Shown here: positions 60,507 to 64,000 of the stretch, in pieces | Layout: the number at the start of each line of letters is the position of its first letter | Position numbering within the stretch: the first letter of the stretch is position 1 | Origin: UMGS172 sp045546915 | Lineage (GTDB): Bacteria; Bacillota; Clostridia; Oscillospirales; Acutalibacteraceae | Assembly (NCBI GenBank): GCA_045546915.1 | Contig: JAZQDU010000027.1 | Coordinates: 124,001 to 188,000, forward strand | DNA: 64,000 nucleotides | Direction of reading: 5' to 3' | Translations under genes and position numbers: made by a program | Notes under the pieces: generated by a model | What the model was told of the DNA's origin: nothing | The model's database searches: none | The model's input: the letters and a program-made list of their open reading frames with translations, nothing else

Positions 60507-61437
60507 TCAGTGTCAAATATGTCGCAGTTATCTTTTTGCAGATGACGATGTGGTTATTTGCCCTACTTGCGGCGCACCGCACCATCGCGATTGCTGGCAA
60601 ACTGTCGGACATTGTGGCGCACAAGACACTCACGGCACCGATAATCAATACGATAAGGTGCAAAAAATGAAAAGCGAATCGGAAGAACAACAAGAAGACG
60701 GCAATATAGAACAAAAATGCGGGTTCTGCGGCCGCACCTCTAAAAACGAAGGTGCACCCTTTTGTCCTTACTGCGGTCAACCTTACAAAAATCACGGCTC
60801 ACATCACCCGCCTTTTGTTGTAAACGGCACATCTATAAATTTCGACCCGTTAGGCGGCGTGCAAAAAGGCACAAAAATCGAAGGTGTAGACGCCGAAGAT
60901 ATTGCAACCTTTGTCGGTAATAATTCCGGCCGATATGTAAACAAATTCAAAACCTTAAATAAAGGCAACAAAAATTCTTGGAACTGGTTGGCTTTTCTTT
61001 TCCCGTCGGCTTTTTGTCTTTCAAGAAAAATGTATTCTAACGGTATTTTGTTTTTAATTGTATCCATCGCTGCTAATCTTTGTTTCGTGCCGTTTAACAA
61101 CACGTTGGCAAGTTTGGGCGATATTGAAAGAATGACGCGTGAACAACTTGTTTCCTTGGCAACCGAAAACATGTCAGCCTTTACACCGCTTATCTGGATA
61201 ATGTGTGCCGTTGGAACTGTACTGTTCATTTTGCCTCACATTATTTGCGGTCTTAGAGGCGACTGGATGTATCGCACTCACGCACTCTCAAAGATTAAAA
61301 CCATAAAAGAAAATAAGGAAATTAACGACTATAACACCGAACTTAAAACCAAAGGTTCGGTAAGTTTAGGACTTATGTTCTTGGCTTTTCTTGTGGAACA
61401 GTATGTTCCCATAATCTTAGCAGGTTTTCTGTGGTAA
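60484..61437 (+). CDS. RING-like/zinc-ribbon membrane protein
   Basis: A 317-residue protein. Residues 9-50 carry a prokaryotic RING-like pattern: CQICRSYLF, CPTCGAPHHRDCW, GHCG. Residues 78-100 hold a double zinc ribbon (CGFCG, CPYCGQPY). A low-complexity acidic linker (ESEEQQEDGN) lies between them. The C-terminal half has DUF2628-like membrane segments (NWLAFLFPSAFCLSRKMYSNGILFLIVS, then two more). So a cytoplasmic zinc-binding head sits on a membrane anchor. It lies 15 bases before lexA; role unknown. Confidence 0.75.
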   Translation: MSEKRKNSQCQICRSYLFADDDVVICPTCGAPHHRDCWQTVGHCGAQDTHGTDNQYDKVQKMKSESEEQQEDGNIEQKCGFCGRTSKNEGAPFCPYCGQPYKNHGSHHPPFVVNGTSINFDPLGGVQKGTKIEGVDAEDIATFVGNNSGRYVNKFKTLNKGNKNSWNWLAFLFPSAFCLSRKMYSNGILFLIVSIAANLCFVPFNNTLASLGDIERMTREQLVSLATENMSAFTPLIWIMCAVGTVLFILPHIICGLRGDWMYRTHALSKIKTIKENKEINDYNTELKTKGSVSLGLMFLAFLVEQYVPIILAGFLW

Positions 61438-61452
61438 AAACGGGGTGAATTT

Positions 61453-62049
61453 ATGTCACGAAATCAACTTTCAAACAAACAATCCGTTGTTTATTCGTAC
61501 CTTGTAAAAACGCTTGCGAGTTCTATCCCGCCTACGGTACGTGAAATTTGCAATGCAACCGGCATAAAATCCACCTCTACCGTGCACGGCATTTTGTCGT
61601 CATTAGAGGAACAAGGTTACATCACCCGCGATGCTAAGTTTTCACGTTCAATCAGAATTGCTGGCAGTTCGGATTCGGCAATGGTACCGGTCCTCGGCAA
61701 GGTTACTGCCGGACAGCCTATACTGGCAGTTGAGGAAATCGAAAGTTATATTCCTTACCCCATTTCTGCCGAATCGCCCGATAGCCTGTTTGCTCTCAAA
61801 GTGTCCGGACTTAGTATGAGAGACGCAGGTATTCTTGACGGCGACATCATTGTTGCCGACAAGGACGCATACAGCCAAAACGGAGATATAGTTGTAGCCT
61901 TGATTGACGATGAAGCAACCGTCAAAAGGCTGATTGCTGAACACGGTGAAAAACCTTATTTATTGCCTGAAAATCCTGATTTTGACCCGATTTATCCTGA
62001 AAATATGGAAATTTTGGGCAGAGTTATAGGAAGTTACAGAAAGTATTAA
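61453..62049 (+). CDS. lexA: LexA repressor
   Basis: A 198-residue SOS repressor: winged-helix DNA-binding domain (PPTVREICNATGIKSTSTVHG), Ala-Gly cleavage site in GKVTAGQPIL (about 84), catalytic Ser in SGLSMRDAGI (about 121) and Lys in DEATVKRL (about 158). All residues for self-cleavage are present. It probably binds the two boxes at dinB (29752-29806). No box is visible in its own operon upstream. Confidence 0.96.
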   Translation: MSRNQLSNKQSVVYSYLVKTLASSIPPTVREICNATGIKSTSTVHGILSSLEEQGYITRDAKFSRSIRIAGSSDSAMVPVLGKVTAGQPILAVEEIESYIPYPISAESPDSLFALKVSGLSMRDAGILDGDIIVADKDAYSQNGDIVVALIDDEATVKRLIAEHGEKPYLLPENPDFDPIYPENMEILGRVIGSYRKY

Positions 62050-62053
62050 TGTT

Positions 62054-62503
62054 ATGAAAAAAATTGAAATATTTACCGACGGCGCGTGCTCAGGTAATCC
62101 CGGCCCAGGGGGATGGGGCGCAATTTTGCGCTACAACGACAATGAAAAAGAGCTTTCGGGCGGAGATTTAAGCACCACCAATAACCGAATGGAACTTACC
62201 GCATGCATAGAAGCGTTATCGGCTCTTAAGATGCCTTGCGAAGTGACGCTTACTACCGACTCACAATACGTTGTAAACGGCATCACAAAAGGTTGGGCTG
62301 AAAGTTGGCGGAACAACGGATGGATTAAAGGCGACAAAAAACCCGCTTTAAATTCTGACCTGTGGGAACAACTACTTAATCTTACCGAAACACACAAAGT
62401 AACGTTCAACTGGATAAAGGGTCATGCCGGGCACACGGAAAACGAACGCTGTGACGCACTTGCAGTGCAATTTTACAAAAATTTACAAAAGACCGACTTG
62501 TAA
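62054..62503 (+). CDS. rnhA: Ribonuclease HI
   Basis: A 149-residue RNase H removing RNA from RNA-DNA hybrids. Catalytic carboxylates lie in IFTDGACSGNPGPGGWG (Asp 8), NNRMELTACIEAL (Glu), LTTDSQYVVNG (Asp) and CDALAVQ (Asp), with the histidine loop in GHAGHTENERCD. Length normal. It follows lexA after four bases and its stop overlaps the terminator stem. Confidence 0.97.
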   Translation: MKKIEIFTDGACSGNPGPGGWGAILRYNDNEKELSGGDLSTTNNRMELTACIEALSALKMPCEVTLTTDSQYVVNGITKGWAESWRNNGWIKGDKKPALNSDLWEQLLNLTETHKVTFNWIKGHAGHTENERCDALAVQFYKNLQKTDL

Positions 62504-62517
62504 TGTCGGTCTTTTTA
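62488..62517 (+). terminator. Terminator after rnhA
   Basis: AAAGACCGAC/GTCGGTCTTT with TTTTT; the rnhA stop codon is in the loop. Confidence 0.9.
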
Positions 62518-62526
62518 TGTTAATAT
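62498..62526 (+). promoter_or_regulatory. queT promoter candidate
   Basis: TTGTAA (62498-62503), 17-base spacer, TAATAT (62521-62526). It overlaps the rnhA terminator and places the transcript start at the leader structure. Confidence 0.45.
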
Positions 62527-62529
62527 ACC

Positions 62530-62589
62530 GTTGTCAGTTCGCAAAATCCTGACTAAGAGAAAATTCTCTTAAATCAAAACTACGGAGGA
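62530..62589 (+). promoter_or_regulatory. preQ1-riboswitch-like leader of queT
   Basis: A short P1 stem GTCAG (62533-62537)/CTGAC (62549-62553) encloses TTCGCAAAATC. An A-rich tail ends AAATCAAAACTA. The loop TTCG can pair with CGGA (62583-62586) in the ribosome site, forming the H-type pseudoknot of class I preQ1 riboswitches and hiding the Shine-Dalgarno. A 7-bp hairpin (AAGAGAA/TTCTCTT, 62555-62570) is inserted before the tail, which is atypical. Confidence 0.6.
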
Positions 62590-62596
62590 AAATTTA

Positions 62597-63106
62597 ATGA
62601 AAAAACAAAGCCCCTCGCGGTATATTATTACCGCGGCGCTGATTGCATCGTCATACACAGCGCTAACCTACCTTTCGTCAGCCTTTGGCCTTGCATATTC
62701 AGGCATGCAATTTCGCTTGTCTGAGACACTCAATGTTCTTGCTGCATTCACGCCCGCCACAATACCTGGGCTCACCATTGGATGTGTGCTAAGCAACATC
62801 GCAAGTCCTTTCGGTATAATCGACATTGTACTTGGCGCCATTGCAACACTGCTCTCTGCGATTACTATCAGGATTATATCTAAAACAAAGATTAAACACC
62901 CTGCATTTTTTATGGCTCTTCCGCCAGCGATTTTAAACGGTCTTGTTGTTGGACTGCAAACAGCACTCTTTACCACAGACAGTGCACGACTAACCATATT
63001 TGCAATTTCCTTTATACAAGTATTTATAAGCGAAATTGTTATTTGCATGGCACTCGGCATTCCGTTTTATAAAATATTAAAACATAAATTTAAAAAATTA
63101 TTTTAA
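62597..63106 (+). CDS. queT: QueT-family queuosine-precursor transporter
   Basis: A 169-residue membrane protein with five or six helices and the QueT pattern: ALTYLSSAFGLAYSGMQFRLSETLNVLAAFTP at 20-52 and IGCVLSNIASPFGIIDIVLGAIATLLSA. QueT proteins are predicted substrate-binding components of ECF-type uptake of preQ1 or queuine. The ATG has CGGAGG eight bases upstream, within the proposed riboswitch tail. Uptake would depend on ECF A/T components encoded elsewhere. Confidence 0.9.
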   Translation: MKKQSPSRYIITAALIASSYTALTYLSSAFGLAYSGMQFRLSETLNVLAAFTPATIPGLTIGCVLSNIASPFGIIDIVLGAIATLLSAITIRIISKTKIKHPAFFMALPPAILNGLVVGLQTALFTTDSARLTIFAISFIQVFISEIVICMALGIPFYKILKHKFKKLF

Positions 63107-63108
63107 AA

Positions 63109-63140
63109 AAAGCGCTTCGGTTGCCCGAAGCGCTTTAATT
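63109..63140. terminator. Bidirectional terminator between queT and the surface protein gene
   Basis: AAAGCGCTTCGG/CCGAAGCGCTTT around TTGC, T-rich on both strands. Confidence 0.92.
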
Positions 63141-63155
63141 TATATTATAGGAGTA

Positions 63156-64000
63156 TTATTTCGAAAAAACCTTCTTACCTGTGACAAGAAGTGCACCGGC
63201 AGACAGAACAATGAATGCGAGAATGATGATGGGGTTGACCGATGAATCTCCGGTAGGAGCAGAACCGGTCGAAGCAGAACCAGTATAGCCTTTGAGGGTA
63301 ACGGTGATATCATCAAAGTAAATATCGCATCCTGCAGGTGTACCTATTGCAATATAAGGAGTAACAGCCTCAAATGTGAAGCTCAACTGTTGCCACTCGC
63401 CTTCCTTAAGGTCAGCAAAGTTAGCAATAATGCCTCCGTTACCAGCTGCAGATACACTCGTAAATGAGTTCATGTTCATAAGGGTAATAGCACCGGTATC
63501 GGTTGAGATAGCGGTGGGTTTAACCCAAAGTTTAACGGTATAAGTATCGCCTATATTAAGAGCAAGGTCTGCACTTCTCATAAGAGTAAATGCCTGAACG
63601 CCTGCAGTAGCACCGTTGCGGAAGAGCGAGAATTTACCACCGCGGATATTGGCTGCATCGTATCCTTCAGAAATCATTGAATACAGGTTATATCCTAAAG
63701 AAATACCCATCTGAGCAACGCTGGCAGGATAACTCTCAAAATCTTCCTCGAACTTACCAAGCTGCCACTTAGCATGGAGGAGAACGGTCTCAGAACCGTA
63801 AACAGTCTCGGTGAAGCGAGTTGTGTATGCGCCATCGGTGTACCAACCTAAGAACTTATAACCAGGTTTAGTGGGTGTAGGAAGGGTGATTTTGCTGCCT
63901 TCTTCACCTGATATAGCAGCCATAGCCTTACCGCCATAAGTATTGAAACGAATAGCTGAACCATAAATGTTCATATCGTTTTCAGGGGTGGAAATAATAA
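63156..64000 (-). CDS. Surface protein with InlB-type repeat, membrane anchored (partial)
   Basis: The frame stays open to the right edge (codons reading IISTPEND precede the first in-window methionine), so the N-terminus lies outside. From there: a Listeria-Bacteroides/InlB_B repeat (EGSKITLPTPTKPGYKFLGW and TVLLHAKW), a carbohydrate-binding-type jelly roll (FEEDFESYPASVAQMG, YTVKLWVKPTAI, EWQQLSFTFEAV, CDIYFDDITVTL) of the CBM4/9 kind, a Gly/Ser/Thr linker and a C-terminal helix (IIILAFIVLSAGALLVTG) with KKVFSK tail. There is no LPxTG. It is probably a multi-module cell-surface glycan-binding or enzyme protein. Confidence 0.78.
   Translation of the reverse strand, partial: IISTPENDMNIYGSAIRFNTYGGKAMAAISGEEGSKITLPTPTKPGYKFLGWYTDGAYTTRFTETVYGSETVLLHAKWQLGKFEEDFESYPASVAQMGISLGYNLYSMISEGYDAANIRGGKFSLFRNGATAGVQAFTLMRSADLALNIGDTYTVKLWVKPTAISTDTGAITLMNMNSFTSVSAAGNGGIIANFADLKEGEWQQLSFTFEAVTPYIAIGTPAGCDIYFDDITVTLKGYTGSASTGSAPTGDSSVNPIIILAFIVLSAGALLVTGKKVFSK

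Overview
The window reads as chromosomal DNA of a low-to-mid GC anaerobic Firmicute of class Clostridia; a Ruminococcaceae/Oscillospirales-type gut fermenter is my inference. Support: a trimeric NADH/ferredoxin-type [FeFe] hydrogenase, an IspH-ribosomal protein S1 fusion, a threonyl T-box leader, Noc next to rsmG, a LysM-GH18 spore/cortex-lysin-type protein, a QueT transporter behind a preQ1-like leader, strong GGAGG ribosome sites and frequent GTG/TTG starts. I see no phage, transposase, IS element, rRNA or CRISPR array.

Layout. 1-1032: 3' part of an NhaC antiporter. 1085-4371: a P-loop ATPase and a small AT-rich accessory patch (two lipoproteins, a ribbon-helix-helix protein, an XRE regulator). 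4715-13130: a ten-gene minus-strand hydrogenase operon. HydC, HydB, HndB and HydA are the catalytic set; between them sit a sensor-like hydrogenase homologue, two DRTGG proteins, two GHKL ATPases and a PHP phosphoesterase, mostly joined by ATGA overlaps. Its promoter carries a Rex-like operator over the -10 box. 13236-15366: thrS with its T-box. 15404-27647: plus-strand run of a membrane protein, pth, mfd, a PrsA-like lipoprotein, a YmfF/YmfH pair, lgt, folD, a membrane-anchored exported protein and a cohesin-like lipoprotein. 27697-30633: RHH regulator, SLOG-like protein, SOS-controlled dinB and an unknown gene.

30769-31210: tRNA-Thr and tRNA-Tyr, separated by a structured 163-bp segment bounded by a duplication of the tRNA-Thr 3' end. 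31237-35232: two convergent LtaS-type enzymes. 35326-38405: cysK, and nadA-mnmA. 38415-41614: a lipoprotein with an apparently dead GH16 domain, an XRE regulator and a divergent histidine phosphatase. 41631-43577: rpsB-tsf with a structured leader. 43603-51487: minus-strand housekeeping genes (WYL regulator, rnmV, holA, comEC, rarA, noc, rsmG). 51559-59078: LysM-GH18 hydrolase, two membrane proteins, then the cmk/ispH-S1 operon. 59212-62516: a plus-strand operon ending in lexA and rnhA. 62498-63106: queT with its leader. 63156-64000: C-terminal part of a membrane-anchored surface protein.

How the genes connect: LexA (61453-62049) probably controls dinB through two boxes near 29750-29810. The hydrogenase operon couples H2 metabolism to NADH/ferredoxin balance and carries what looks like its own sensing and signalling module, which is the most interesting system here. 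T-box, S2-type and preQ1-type leaders suggest RNA-level control of thrS, rpsB-tsf and queT. Domain and family assignments come from reading motifs by eye, without a database search.
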